Assembly: GCA_965229095.1 (NCBI GenBank)
Contig: OZ245855.1
Span: forward strand, 1,984,001-2,048,000
DNA length: 64,000 nucleotides
Direction of reading: 5' to 3'
From: Taibaiella sp965229095
Lineage (GTDB): Bacteria; Bacteroidota; Bacteroidia; Chitinophagales; Chitinophagaceae
Shown: piece after piece, positions 1 to 8,697 of the stretch
Layout: each line of letters begins with the position of its first letter
Position numbering within the stretch: position 1 is the stretch's first letter
The notes under the pieces: model-generated
The model's database searches: none
Told to the model about the DNA's origin: nothing
What the model saw: the letters and a program-made list of their open reading frames with translations, nothing else
Made by a program: the position numbers and the translations under genes

Positions 1-32
1 ACATTAAACAACAGGAAAACATTTGTGACATA

Positions 33-49
33 TTGCTCCGTAGGAGCAA
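33..49. repeat. REP-type hairpin upstream of RAYT
   Basis: Perfect inverted repeat TTGCTCC-GTA-GGAGCAA. It has the same architecture and the same GTA loop as the hairpin at 96-114, and both are followed by an A-rich stretch. Short GC-stem palindromes beside a REP-associated Y1 transposase are the usual substrate of that enzyme family. The link to the gene at 131 is inferred from proximity. Confidence 0.7.
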
Positions 50-95
50 AACGTTTGTAGAAAAATATATGATTGTATGTAATCAATATTTATAA

Positions 96-114
96 TTTGC
101 CCCGTAGGGGCAAA
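96..114. repeat. REP-type hairpin upstream of RAYT (second copy)
   Basis: Inverted repeat TTTGCCCC-GTA-GGGGCAAA ending 16 bases before the transposase start. Compared with the hairpin at 33-49, the stem has compensatory changes (CTCC/GGAG against CCCC/GGGG) while the GTA loop is kept, as expected for members of one REP family. Confidence 0.7.
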
Positions 115-130
115 ACCAAATACAGCTATC

Positions 131-598
131 ATGTCCAATACCTATACACAATTATATATCCAGTTTGTATTCGCAGTGAAATACAGAAAGTCGATGATCG
201 ACAAACAATGGGAAGAGCGGCTTCGTTCCTATATCACGGGAATCGTGCAGCATCATAAACATAAAATGCTTGCCATTAATAATATGCCCGATCATATCCA
301 TATATTCCTGGGTCTGCATCCAATGCAATCTATTTCGGATTTGATGCGTATCGTTAAAGGAGAATCTTCCGAATGGATCAATAGCAATCAGCTCACAAAA
401 GAACATTTCAACTGACAGGAAGGATATGGAGCATTTAGCTACTCCCGGTCACATATTGATAATGTAGTAAAATATATTTTGAACCAGCAGGAACATCATA
501 AAAAAATCACTTTCAAAGACGAATACAGGTCTTTGCTTGAAAAATTCGGGATCAATTATGATGAACGTTACGTCTTTCATGAACCTTTGGATAACTAA
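131..598 (+). pseudogene. REP-associated tyrosine transposase (RAYT/Y1), nonsense-interrupted
   Basis: IS200/IS605-like Y1 transposase that would nick and rejoin single-stranded DNA at REP hairpins. The first 94 codons carry the HUH metal-binding motif (MPDHIHIFL, about residues 52-60) and the N-terminal motif LYIQFVFAVKYR. The frame stops at TGA 413-415 and then continues open for 60 codons to TAA at 596-598. That part encodes the usual C-terminus, QEGYGAFSYSRSHID, which contains the catalytic tyrosine helix. In relatives the interrupted position is normally Trp in an F-x-WQEGYGAFS motif, so one TGG to TGA change explains the break. Total length of 155 codons is normal for the family. UGA readthrough is possible but not expected. 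Confidence 0.85.
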
Positions 599-632
599 GC
601 TGATTCTATTCCTGACAGCACTTTAAACAATA

Positions 633-1031
633 ATGACCATGAACTTCTACACCCGTAAACTGATCAAACCCGAAGACCTGAATGCCAACAATACTTTGTT
701 TGGTGGCAGCCTGCTGCGCTGGCTCGACGAAGAAGCGGCTATTTATGCCATTATCCAACTGGGCACCAACCGTTGCGTGACCAAGTTCATGTCGGAGATC
801 AACTTTATCAGCTCGGCAAAGCAAGGCGATATTGTAGAACTGGGCATTAAAGCCATGCAGTTTGGCAGGACCTCGCTCACCTTAACCTGCCAGGTACGGA
901 ATAAGATCACACAAAAGATGATCCTGACCATCGATAAAATGGTTTTTGTAAGCGTAGATGAAGAAGGTGTACCGACACCGCATGGAAAAACAGAAATCAT
1001 TTATACCGACGAAAGGCTCCGGGAAGACTAG
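633..1031 (+). CDS. acyl-CoA thioesterase, YciA-like hotdog protein
   Basis: Single hotdog-fold domain of 132 residues, the size of the YciA/cytosolic acyl-CoA thioesterase family, which hydrolyses acyl-CoA to free acid and CoA. Family features visible: the N-terminal segment LNANNTLFGGSLLRWLDEEAA (about residues 16-36, the hotdog helix with its acidic residue), TKFMSEINFISSAKQGDIVEL in the centre and FVSVDEEG near the end. Two ATGs lie at 633 and 639; either could be used. It stands 116 bases before meaB on the same strand, and both proteins handle acyl-CoA metabolism, but co-transcription is only inferred. Confidence 0.8.
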   Translation: MTMNFYTRKLIKPEDLNANNTLFGGSLLRWLDEEAAIYAIIQLGTNRCVTKFMSEINFISSAKQGDIVELGIKAMQFGRTSLTLTCQVRNKITQKMILTIDKMVFVSVDEEGVPTPHGKTEIIYTDERLRED

Positions 1032-1146
1032 CCAGGCAATGTAAAACGAATAACCAGTCCTTAGACAAAGAGCATCGATCACCCCTTTCCGGATCACTAT
1101 CCTTATATGCCTGTTCCGTAAAGACCCTTTTTAAACAGCCCGAACA

Positions 1147-2124
1147 TTGTCCAAATCATTCAGCCTGCAAGCGTATATCGATGGCCTGCAAAGCAGCAAT
1201 ATTGCTATGCTCAGCAGGGCTATCACCCTTATTGAATCCACCAGGCCTGCGCACCAGGAAACTGCAGCAAGGCTTATTGATGCCATACTCCCTTTTACCG
1301 GGCAATCGATGCGCATAGGAATTACCGGTGTGCCGGGCGTGGGCAAAAGTACTTTTATCGAAGCTTTCGGTATGCACTTGATCGACGAAGGCAAAAAAGT
1401 AGCGGTACTGGCTATTGACCCTTCCAGCAGCATCAGCAAAGGCAGCATTCTGGGCGATAAGACCCGGATGGAAAAGCTTTCCGTTCATCCCGCAGCCTTT
1501 ATCCGGCCTTCAGCAGCCAGCGGTAGCCTGGGTGGCGTCACTTATAAGACAAGAGAGGCAACCCTGCTTTGCGAAGCGGCAGGCTTCGATACCATCATTA
1601 TCGAAACGGTAGGTGTAGGCCAGAGCGAAACAGAAGTAAGCCATATTACCGATTTTTTCCTGCTTCTGATGCTTGCCGGCGCCGGCGACGAATTGCAAGG
1701 CATCAAAAGGGGCATTATGGAAATGGCAGATGGGCTGGTGATCACCAAGGCAGATGGCAATAACATTGAAAAGGCCAAAGCTGCCAGGAGCGAATATGCC
1801 AGGGCCCTGCACTTCCTTCCTCCCCAGGCTTCGGGATGGATACCTGAAGTAAAGGTGAGTTCCTCATACGACCATACCGGTATTACAGAAGTAACCCGAA
1901 TGATCGAAAAATACCGGCAACATCAAACTACAAACGGCTATTTCGATAAAAAGCGGCAAGAGCAGAATTTGTTTGCCTTCCAGCGGTTACTTACCGAGCA
2001 ATTAAATCGCATGCTCTATAGCAAACCGGGTCTTAAACAAGAAATACACAGGGTCGAAGAAGAAATAAGCAAGGGCACGATCAGTCCATATTCGGCGGTG
2101 AACCGGATCGTACAACAGCTATAA
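1147..2124 (+). CDS. meaB: methylmalonyl-CoA mutase-associated GTPase MeaB
   Basis: G3E-family P-loop GTPase (MeaB/ArgK) that guards and reloads adenosylcobalamin in methylmalonyl-CoA mutase. Visible motifs: Walker A GITGVPGVGKST (about residues 58-69), the segment AIDPSSSISKGSILGDKTRM, the Walker B-like region FDTIIIETVGVGQSE, and the guanine-specificity loop VITKADG. The C-terminal dimerisation arm is present, and 325 residues is typical. The chosen start is TTG at 1147, the first start that keeps the N-terminal helix. No mutase gene lies in the window. The stop codon lies inside the palindromic terminator shared with rpoN. Confidence 0.93.
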   Translation: MSKSFSLQAYIDGLQSSNIAMLSRAITLIESTRPAHQETAARLIDAILPFTGQSMRIGITGVPGVGKSTFIEAFGMHLIDEGKKVAVLAIDPSSSISKGSILGDKTRMEKLSVHPAAFIRPSAASGSLGGVTYKTREATLLCEAAGFDTIIIETVGVGQSETEVSHITDFFLLLMLAGAGDELQGIKRGIMEMADGLVITKADGNNIEKAKAARSEYARALHFLPPQASGWIPEVKVSSSYDHTGITEVTRMIEKYRQHQTTNGYFDKKRQEQNLFAFQRLLTEQLNRMLYSKPGLKQEIHRVEEEISKGTISPYSAVNRIVQQL

Positions 2125-2166
2125 ATAAACAACGGTCCGCAATATTGCGGACCGTTGTTTATTTAT
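2121..2166. terminator. bidirectional terminator meaB/rpoN
   Basis: Perfect 46-base palindrome with a GC core (CGGTCCGC) and A/T-rich arms, lying between two convergent genes and containing the meaB stop codon. The A and T runs at the ends allow it to work in both directions. Confidence 0.85.
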
Positions 2167-2171
2167 TTGGC

Positions 2172-3659
2172 TCAGACCTGCTTACGCAACCGGGCTACGG
2201 CTATATCTAGTTGCTCCCGGTATTTCGCTACTGTGCGCCGGGCCACATTATAGCCCCTTTCCGAAAGTTGCTCCATCAAACCCTCATCCGATATCGGTTT
2301 ACGTTTGTCTTCCTGAGCTATCAATTCCGTCAGTATCCGCTTTACTTCCCTGGTCGATACTTCTTCCCCGCTATCGTTCACAATAGCTTCCGAGAAGAAA
2401 TATTTCAATACGAAAGTACCGTATTCCGTCTGCACATATTTACTGTTGGCTACCCTGGAAACGGTAGAGATGTCCATATTGATCTGGTCGGCTATATCCT
2501 TAAGGATCATGGGGCGTAAAGAACCTTCGTCGCCCGAGAGAAAGAATTCCCGCTGGTATTCCATGATAGCATTCATGGTTACCAGTAAAGTATGTTGCCG
2601 CTGTTTAATAGCATCTATGAACCATTTGGCGGCATCTATCTTTTGCTTGATAAATAACAAAGCTTCCCGTTGACTCTTATTCTTCTTTTGTCCCGAGTCA
2701 TAAGTCTTCAACATTTCCCGGTAGCCTTCCGAAATGCGCAATTCGGGCGCATTCCGGGCGTTAAGGGTCAGCTCAAGGTTGCCGTTATTGTTAAACACAA
2801 AAAAATCGGGAATGATATAGCCGCCTATTTTGCTGGAAGAAGCGAAGGAGCCGCCCGGTTTAGGTGTAAGCTTTAAAATGACGCCTATTGCATTTTTAAA
2901 TTGATCTTCATCGATCTTAAGCCTTTGCTTGATCTTTTCATAATGCTTACGGGTAAACTCATCAAAGTAGTCAGACAGGATAACAGTAGCGGTTTTTACA
3001 GCGGCGCTTTGATCCTGGATCCGATGCAATTGCAGCAACAAACATTCCTGCAGGTCCTGTGCAGCTACACCCGGGGGATCAAAATCCTGTATCAGTTTTA
3101 CCAATGTTGCCACCTCATCTTCATCGGTGGCGATATTCCGGTTAAAAGCCAGGTCATCGGCAATAGAAATAGCATCTCGCCTCAGATAGCCATCATCGTC
3201 AATACTACCAATAATCTGTTCGGCAATCTCCTGGCGGCGTTCGTCCAGTTCCAGCATACCCAATTGGTTGTTGAGGTAATCGGAAAAGGTAGTTTCGACC
3301 TTTACGGGTATGCTCTTGGGCTCATCATCATCTTCGTATCCTTCGTTCAGGTGATAATCGCCCTGCATTTCATTTTCGTCGCGCAGGTAATCGCTTACAT
3401 CAATATTTTCAAACTCGTCATTGTTATCAAATTCGCTGTTCTCATCCTCGCCTTGCTTATCCTGTCCGCCTTCCTGTTCGTTCAGGCCATAAGGGTCATT
3501 CTCTGTATCGGAACCCGTATCCAATGCCGGGTTACTTTCCAGTTCATCCTTAATACGCTCTTCCAGATTGGCAGTAGGTACCTGCAGCAGCTTCATCAAT
3601 TGGATCTGCTGGGGCGAGAGTTTCTGCGTTAGTTTCTGTTGCTGGGTCTGTCTGAGCAT
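2172..3659 (-). CDS. rpoN: RNA polymerase sigma-54 factor RpoN
   Basis: Alternative sigma factor that binds -24/-12 promoters and needs an AAA+ activator. The N-terminal Q/L-rich region I (QQKLTQKLSPQQIQLMKLLQ, residues 6-25) contacts activators. An unusually acidic, low-complexity region II follows (about residues 45-110). The core-binding domain comes next, then the helix-turn-helix, and the diagnostic RpoN box ARRTVAKYRE about 20 residues before the C-terminus. The length of 495 is normal. It is convergent with meaB. No sigma-54 activator (GAFTGA protein) is encoded in this window. Confidence 0.97.
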   Translation of the reverse strand: MLRQTQQQKLTQKLSPQQIQLMKLLQVPTANLEERIKDELESNPALDTGSDTENDPYGLNEQEGGQDKQGEDENSEFDNNDEFENIDVSDYLRDENEMQGDYHLNEGYEDDDEPKSIPVKVETTFSDYLNNQLGMLELDERRQEIAEQIIGSIDDDGYLRRDAISIADDLAFNRNIATDEDEVATLVKLIQDFDPPGVAAQDLQECLLLQLHRIQDQSAAVKTATVILSDYFDEFTRKHYEKIKQRLKIDEDQFKNAIGVILKLTPKPGGSFASSSKIGGYIIPDFFVFNNNGNLELTLNARNAPELRISEGYREMLKTYDSGQKKNKSQREALLFIKQKIDAAKWFIDAIKQRQHTLLVTMNAIMEYQREFFLSGDEGSLRPMILKDIADQINMDISTVSRVANSKYVQTEYGTFVLKYFFSEAIVNDSGEEVSTREVKRILTELIAQEDKRKPISDEGLMEQLSERGYNVARRTVAKYREQLDIAVARLRKQV

Positions 3660-3729
3660 GTGGTCAAATTCCTGGTACGAAGATAATTTTTAGGTCTGAG
3701 AAGTAAGGAGCGCCTTACATAACTTATTC

Positions 3730-4749
3730 CTATACCTTCAGTTTCTCTTCGATCAGGTAATGGTTCCGCTCGGGCGCGTTCCGCACGATAAGCTCAGCCA
3801 GGAACCCGGAGAGGAAAAACATCGATCCCAGCACAATGCAAAAGAGGGCAATATAAAAAGGCGGCCTGTTCATCAGCCAGTAATCGGTATAGTAAAGCCT
3901 TGCAAAAATCATGTAGGAGAAGGTAATGAAACCGACCAGGAAAATCAGACTACCGATCAGTCCGAAAAACTGCATTGGCTTTTTGCCATAGCGGCCCACA
4001 AACATAATACTGGCAAGGTCGAGGGGGCCGTTAATAAAACGGCTCATGCCAAATTTGGACACGCCGAATTTACGGGCACGGTGCTCTACCACCTTCTCTC
4101 CTATCTTCTTATAACCGGCCCATTTGGCCAATACCGGGATATAGCGATGCATTTCGCTGTACACTTCGATACTCTTCACTACATTTCTGCGATATGCCTT
4201 TAAGCCGCAGTTCATATCGTGCAACTTAATACCACTCATACGGCGGGTTACCGAATTGTATATTTTGGAAGGGATGTTCTTAGTGAATGTATTATCGTAG
4301 CGCTTCTTTTTCCAGCCGCTTACCAGGTCGTATCCTTCATCGATGACCATCCGGTACAGCTCCGGTATCTCATCGGGGCTGTCCTGCAGATCGGCATCCA
4401 TAGTAATAACCACTTTGCCGCCACTGGCTTTGAACCCTTCGTTAAGCGCTGCACTCTTTCCGTAATTACGTTGGAATTTTATGCCTTTTACAACAGGATA
4501 CTGCAAAGACAATTTCTGTATTACATCCCAGCTTTCATCGGTGCTGCCATCATCAATAAAGATGATCTCATAAGATAAATTGTTGGCTTGTGTTACGCGG
4601 TCGATCCATTCGGTAAGCTCCGGCAACGATTCCGCCTCATTCAGCAACGGCACGATTATAGACAAGCACAGCATGTCAGCGGTATCCCTGGCAGGGGTAT
4701 TTACAGTTAAAGTATCAGCGATTCGGACGTTTTCAGGATTCAGTTCCAT
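3730..4749 (-). CDS. family 2 glycosyltransferase with two C-terminal membrane helices
   Basis: GT-A glycosyltransferase of the dolichol-phosphate-mannose synthase/ArnC type. It probably transfers a sugar from a nucleotide donor to a polyprenyl phosphate at the inner membrane. Visible: LSIIVPLLNEAESL (start of the Rossmann-like fold), IIFIDDGSTDES, the metal-binding ITMDADLQD motif, and the segment HDMNCGLKAYRR. Two hydrophobic helices lie near the C-terminus (about residues 258-280 and 298-322). The first ~26 residues before the fold are unusual, so an internal Met at 4671 is a possible start. It is the last gene of a minus-strand cluster with the DUF4199 and dihydroorotase-like genes (gaps of 39 and 29 bases). 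Confidence 0.88.
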   Translation of the reverse strand: MELNPENVRIADTLTVNTPARDTADMLCLSIIVPLLNEAESLPELTEWIDRVTQANNLSYEIIFIDDGSTDESWDVIQKLSLQYPVVKGIKFQRNYGKSAALNEGFKASGGKVVITMDADLQDSPDEIPELYRMVIDEGYDLVSGWKKKRYDNTFTKNIPSKIYNSVTRRMSGIKLHDMNCGLKAYRRNVVKSIEVYSEMHRYIPVLAKWAGYKKIGEKVVEHRARKFGVSKFGMSRFINGPLDLASIMFVGRYGKKPMQFFGLIGSLIFLVGFITFSYMIFARLYYTDYWLMNRPPFYIALFCIVLGSMFFLSGFLAELIVRNAPERNHYLIEEKLKV

Positions 4750-4788
4750 GATGATTTTCTGCTCTTTTAGTCGGGAGCAATTTAGATA

Positions 4789-5307
4789 TTAGGAAGCAAC
4801 CGGTTTGTTTTTCAGGATAAAGGCAATAATAAGCCCTGCAATACTATCCATAATTATCGACCGGGCAAAGCCCATGGCCATTGCGCCAAAGCTTGTCTGT
4901 TTTTGCTCCTGTATGGTTTGCTCAAAGGCTTCCAGCTCTTTTTGCGGCAACTTTGCCTGTTGCATCCAGGCCAGCGTGCTGCGGCTGAAACGGTCCAGGT
5001 AGTCAGGATCGATATGCCAGAGGTAAATATAGTTAAACAGGGAAAAACACAGCTCCGCGATCAGGATCACGATAAAAACGGTACCGAAAAGCTCTTTTAC
5101 ATCGGCAAAGCCTCCCAATTGCTTCTTACGAGTATAAGCAGCCAGGAAGAACAAGGCAATAATGATCACATATCCTATTGCTGTAGCCACACCCAGGTGC
5201 ACCGGCGTATCTCCGAAGTAATAGCGTCCTGCAAGCACCAGCATATAGACGATACCGGTAAGGATACCGAACCGGATACCTGTTTTGGTTTTTGAAGATT
5301 GCTCCAT
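4789..5307 (-). CDS. DUF4199 membrane protein
   Basis: Protein of 172 residues with four predicted membrane helices (about residues 12-28, 38-57, 73-97 and 143-165) and a soluble loop rich in Q/K/E between the third and fourth. Pattern and length fit the Bacteroidota family DUF4199, whose function is unknown. It lies between a dihydroorotase homologue and a polyprenol-phosphate-type glycosyltransferase on the same strand with short gaps. An envelope role is therefore plausible but inferred. Confidence 0.8.
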   Translation of the reverse strand: MEQSSKTKTGIRFGILTGIVYMLVLAGRYYFGDTPVHLGVATAIGYVIIIALFFLAAYTRKKQLGGFADVKELFGTVFIVILIAELCFSLFNYIYLWHIDPDYLDRFSRSTLAWMQQAKLPQKELEAFEQTIQEQKQTSFGAMAMGFARSIIMDSIAGLIIAFILKNKPVAS

Positions 5308-5336
5308 GCTTACTGAACAAATAAAATTTTATCGAT

Positions 5337-6569
5337 TTATGAATATATCTTTCCGGTCAACTCTTTTCCTAGCCAGGGGGAGTTAATACCCAATGACTTT
5401 TTATTGCTGCTGTCGTAGGTCCAGGAAGCATCGGGGTCAAAAACGGTAATGCTGGCCTTTGCTCCTTCGGCTATAGTCGCCTGAGGGAGACCGAATATCT
5501 TCCTTGGATTCACAGACAGCAGTTCTATCCAACGGGCCAGCTCCACTTTGGGCGCTGCGGCCAGCAGCATAGACAAACAGGTTTCCTGGCCTATCATGCC
5601 GGGCTGCGCGTATTCAAACTCTTTTATTTTGGCATCCCAGTCCTGCGGACAGTGATGGGTAGCGATACAATCGATGGTACCATCGGTAAGCGCTTTCACC
5701 AGCAATTTCCGTTCAGCTTCGGTCCGTAATGGCGGCTCTACTTTATAGACACTTTCATACTGCTGTAAGGCTTGCTCGGTAAACATGAGGTGGTAAGGCG
5801 TTACGGAACAGGTCACGTCGAGACCCTCTTTCTTGGCCGCTTTGATCAGGGCAAGGGATTCGGGTGTACTCACGCCTGAGAAATGGATACGGGAACGGGT
5901 ATAACGCACCAGTTCAATATCCCTTTGCACCAGCAGGCTTTCTGCGATATTGGGAATACCGCTCATGCCCAGGCGTACAGAAGTTTCTCCTTCATTCATT
6001 AAGCCGCCTTGTGACAAAGATGCCTGCACCGGCAATTGTACAATAACCCCATTGAAAGCCTTCACATATTCCAGCGCTTTCATCATCAGTCCCGCATTCT
6101 GTACCGGGTGCCAGCCGTCACTGAAAGCAATAGCCCCGGAATGGTACATATCCATCATTTCGGCCAGGTCCTTGCCTTCTATATTGCGGGAAACAGCGCC
6201 AAGCACATGTAATTGTACCCCGTAACCACTCCCTTTCTTCTGTACATATTCCAGTACCGATTTGGTAGCAATTGCCGGTTGCGTATTGGGCACGATAAGC
6301 ACATCGGTAAACCCGCCGGCAGCGGCCGCTGCCAATCCCGAATCGATCGATTCCCTGTGTTCGTAACCCGGATCGCAGTAATCGGCCAGTACGTCTACCC
6401 AACCCGGGCTTACATACAGGTTCTTGCCTTCGATTACCCGCTCGGCTTTATCTTTCAGGTTTTTACCGATAGAACTTATTGATCCTTTACGGATCAGGAT
6501 ATCTGATTTCTTTCCATGCAACGGGGAAAGCGGATCCGATATAGTGGCATTTTTGATTAAAAGAGACAT
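5337..6569 (-). CDS. dihydroorotase homologue lacking metal ligands (pseudo-dihydroorotase)
   Basis: Amidohydrolase-fold protein of 410 residues, clearly related to class I dihydroorotase: the N-terminal composite beta domain, PGWVDVLADYCDPGYEHRE, GGFTDVLIVPNTQP and AFSDGWHPVQN are collinear with PyrC. The catalytic residues are largely gone. The HxH zinc motif of DxHxHxRDPG reads L-A-D here. The metal-binding His after strand 4 is replaced in GVIVQLPVQ, and the catalytic Asp of the IATDHAP motif is His in CIATHHCPQ. It therefore probably does not hydrolyse dihydroorotate. Pseudo-dihydroorotases elsewhere act as structural partners of aspartate transcarbamoylase, but no pyrB is nearby. Relatives of this type occur in other Bacteroidota. 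Confidence 0.85.
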   Translation of the reverse strand: MSLLIKNATISDPLSPLHGKKSDILIRKGSISSIGKNLKDKAERVIEGKNLYVSPGWVDVLADYCDPGYEHRESIDSGLAAAAAGGFTDVLIVPNTQPAIATKSVLEYVQKKGSGYGVQLHVLGAVSRNIEGKDLAEMMDMYHSGAIAFSDGWHPVQNAGLMMKALEYVKAFNGVIVQLPVQASLSQGGLMNEGETSVRLGMSGIPNIAESLLVQRDIELVRYTRSRIHFSGVSTPESLALIKAAKKEGLDVTCSVTPYHLMFTEQALQQYESVYKVEPPLRTEAERKLLVKALTDGTIDCIATHHCPQDWDAKIKEFEYAQPGMIGQETCLSMLLAAAPKVELARWIELLSVNPRKIFGLPQATIAEGAKASITVFDPDASWTYDSSNKKSLGINSPWLGKELTGKIYS

Positions 6570-6840
6570 ACGAAGCGCAAAAATAAAAAAGCAAGCGCTA
6601 ATATGCCCGAATTATTTTTTAGCCTTTTGCCCCAACGCTTTCCGGTATAACCTTGTCTAATCCTGTGACCGTAACCAATATACACACGATTGATGTGTTG
6701 TTTAACCAAGGACCTGTAAACCCTATCCACCATTTCCGGTTCCGGCAGCCTGGTTTATCTACTTTTTGCAAACGCCCTGCTTACAAGCACTACCATTTTT
6801 TCAAAAAACAACGAATATTTTTCATTATCTTTATATTCAA

Positions 6841-8694
6841 ATGAAAAAATATTTAACCGTTATTTCCTTCTTATTTTTCATAATAAAAAACGCACAGGCC
6901 CAGAACCTGGTGCCTAATCCGTCGTTTGAAACCTATGTAAACTGCCCTTCCAGCCTGGGCTCCATACCACAACCTCCTACACCGGCTACGACGGTGAGCA
7001 ACTGGTTCAGACCTAGCTGCGGCAGTTCGGACTATTTCAATGCTTGTTCTGCTACTGCAGGATCAAGCGTGCCCAATAATACTTTCGGACATCAGCCCCC
7101 ACGCACGGGCAACGGCTATGTGGGCGCCTATATGCAATTCAACAACCCGGCCGTGTGCAGGGAATACCTGCAAACACTGCTCAACAGCACCCTGATCGCT
7201 GGGCATGAATACTATGTGAGCTTCTGGGTCAGCCTTGCCGACTGGCAACCCGGCAATCTTTCGGCAATCAACCAGATAGCTGCTTACTTTAACGCCGGAT
7301 ATCTTACATCCACCGCATCGATAATAGACAATGTCACGCCGCAGATCATCAATACAGCTAACTACATAGGCGATACGCTTAACTGGACCCAAGTTTCGGG
7401 CACCTTCGTATCCAACGGCACGGAAAACTGCATTGTAATCGGTAATTTTAATCCTTTTACCAGCCAAACGGCACAGGTTATCTCCGGCAGTACGGGTACC
7501 AATATACCTTACTATTACTTCGACGATATTTGTGTATTTGACATGACCCCCAATACCCATACCTACGATACCTCCCTTTGCGGATTGGCCAATGGTGCAT
7601 TGCAGGGCAGAAGCGGCATGCAGAGCTTTTTATGGAATACTGGTGATACCTCCCAGTCCTTAACCATTACTGCCCAGGGTACCTATTGGGTAAAATCTTT
7701 CGGGGAATGTGAGGCCGGGATAGACACTTTTCACGTACTGGCCACCGGCGACACCACAAAACCGAATCTGGGCAGGGATACCAGCCTCTGCTTCGGACAA
7801 ACCCTGTTGCTGGATGCAACTAACGCAGCCTTCAATCATTACTCCTGGAATACCGGCGATACCACCGCTGCTGTTACCGTCTCCGCCTCTGGTGTTTACT
7901 GGGTAGCTGCCAGTAACAGTTGCGGCACCTTTACAGATTCGATAAGCGTTACGGTTAAACCACCTGTCCCGCCGCCACCCTCGCTCGATACCATTATCTG
8001 CACCGGGGCAGGCACCAATATTAAGCTACCTTACGGGCAACCACAGCTTACCTGGCACCTGGAACCCGGTGATGCCGGAATCCCCACGCAACCACCAGTC
8101 AATGCTACTGCCCCTGGCAGCTATTTGTTCTATGTTTCCCAAACACAGGACGGCTGTACCAGCGACCTGGCAACGGTCAAAGTAAAGGTATTGATCCGAC
8201 CACAGCCTGCCAGGTTACCGGAGGATACAGCCCTTTGCTCCGGCAATATCATCTTCCTGGGGCAACCGCAGGAAGGCGTAAAGTATCTCTGGAATACGGG
8301 CGACACCAGTTGTTGTATCCAGGTAAACAGCTCCGGCAGCTACTGGCTCAAAGTATCGAATTATTGCGACAGCTTTACTTCGGAAAGCACTGTTACTATT
8401 TCCAACTGCAGCCGGTGTATCTGGGCCGGCAATGCTTTTTCGCCCAATGGCGACGGCCTCAACGACCGCTTCGAGGTCAAAGGGCTGTGCCCTCTCAAAA
8501 AATACCAGTTCAGGGTATTTAACAGATATGGCCAGGAAATATTTTTCGCCAACGATATCGGGAAGCAATGGGACGGCACCTTCAAAGGCATGCCCTGCGA
8601 TGCGGGCACTTACTACTATTACCTGGAAGCAGATGTAGTACAGCAGGAAGTGCCCAGGATCAAAATGAAAGGAGACATAACACTTATCCGCTAA
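6841..8694 (+). CDS. secreted protein with T9SS type B (gliding motility) sorting domain
   Basis: Secreted surface protein of 617 residues. The start at 6841 gives a clean signal peptide (MKKYLTVISFLFFIIKNAQA, cleavage before QNLVPN); the frame is open upstream but carries no signal there. After the signal comes a carbohydrate-binding-like beta-sandwich (NLVPNPSFETY, about residues 21-230). Several short Ig-like/SprB-like repeats with the recurring phrase W-N-T-G-D-T follow (about 270-530). A type B C-terminal domain ends the protein: AFSPNGDGLNDRF, FNRYGQEIF, DAGTYYYYLE. This C-terminus targets proteins to the type IX secretion system. Its exact ligand is unknown. It converges with the barrel gene at 8698 with only 3 bases between. 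Confidence 0.88.
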   Translation: MKKYLTVISFLFFIIKNAQAQNLVPNPSFETYVNCPSSLGSIPQPPTPATTVSNWFRPSCGSSDYFNACSATAGSSVPNNTFGHQPPRTGNGYVGAYMQFNNPAVCREYLQTLLNSTLIAGHEYYVSFWVSLADWQPGNLSAINQIAAYFNAGYLTSTASIIDNVTPQIINTANYIGDTLNWTQVSGTFVSNGTENCIVIGNFNPFTSQTAQVISGSTGTNIPYYYFDDICVFDMTPNTHTYDTSLCGLANGALQGRSGMQSFLWNTGDTSQSLTITAQGTYWVKSFGECEAGIDTFHVLATGDTTKPNLGRDTSLCFGQTLLLDATNAAFNHYSWNTGDTTAAVTVSASGVYWVAASNSCGTFTDSISVTVKPPVPPPPSLDTIICTGAGTNIKLPYGQPQLTWHLEPGDAGIPTQPPVNATAPGSYLFYVSQTQDGCTSDLATVKVKVLIRPQPARLPEDTALCSGNIIFLGQPQEGVKYLWNTGDTSCCIQVNSSGSYWLKVSNYCDSFTSESTVTISNCSRCIWAGNAFSPNGDGLNDRFEVKGLCPLKKYQFRVFNRYGQEIFFANDIGKQWDGTFKGMPCDAGTYYYYLEADVVQQEVPRIKMKGDITLIR

Positions 8695-8697
8695 GGG

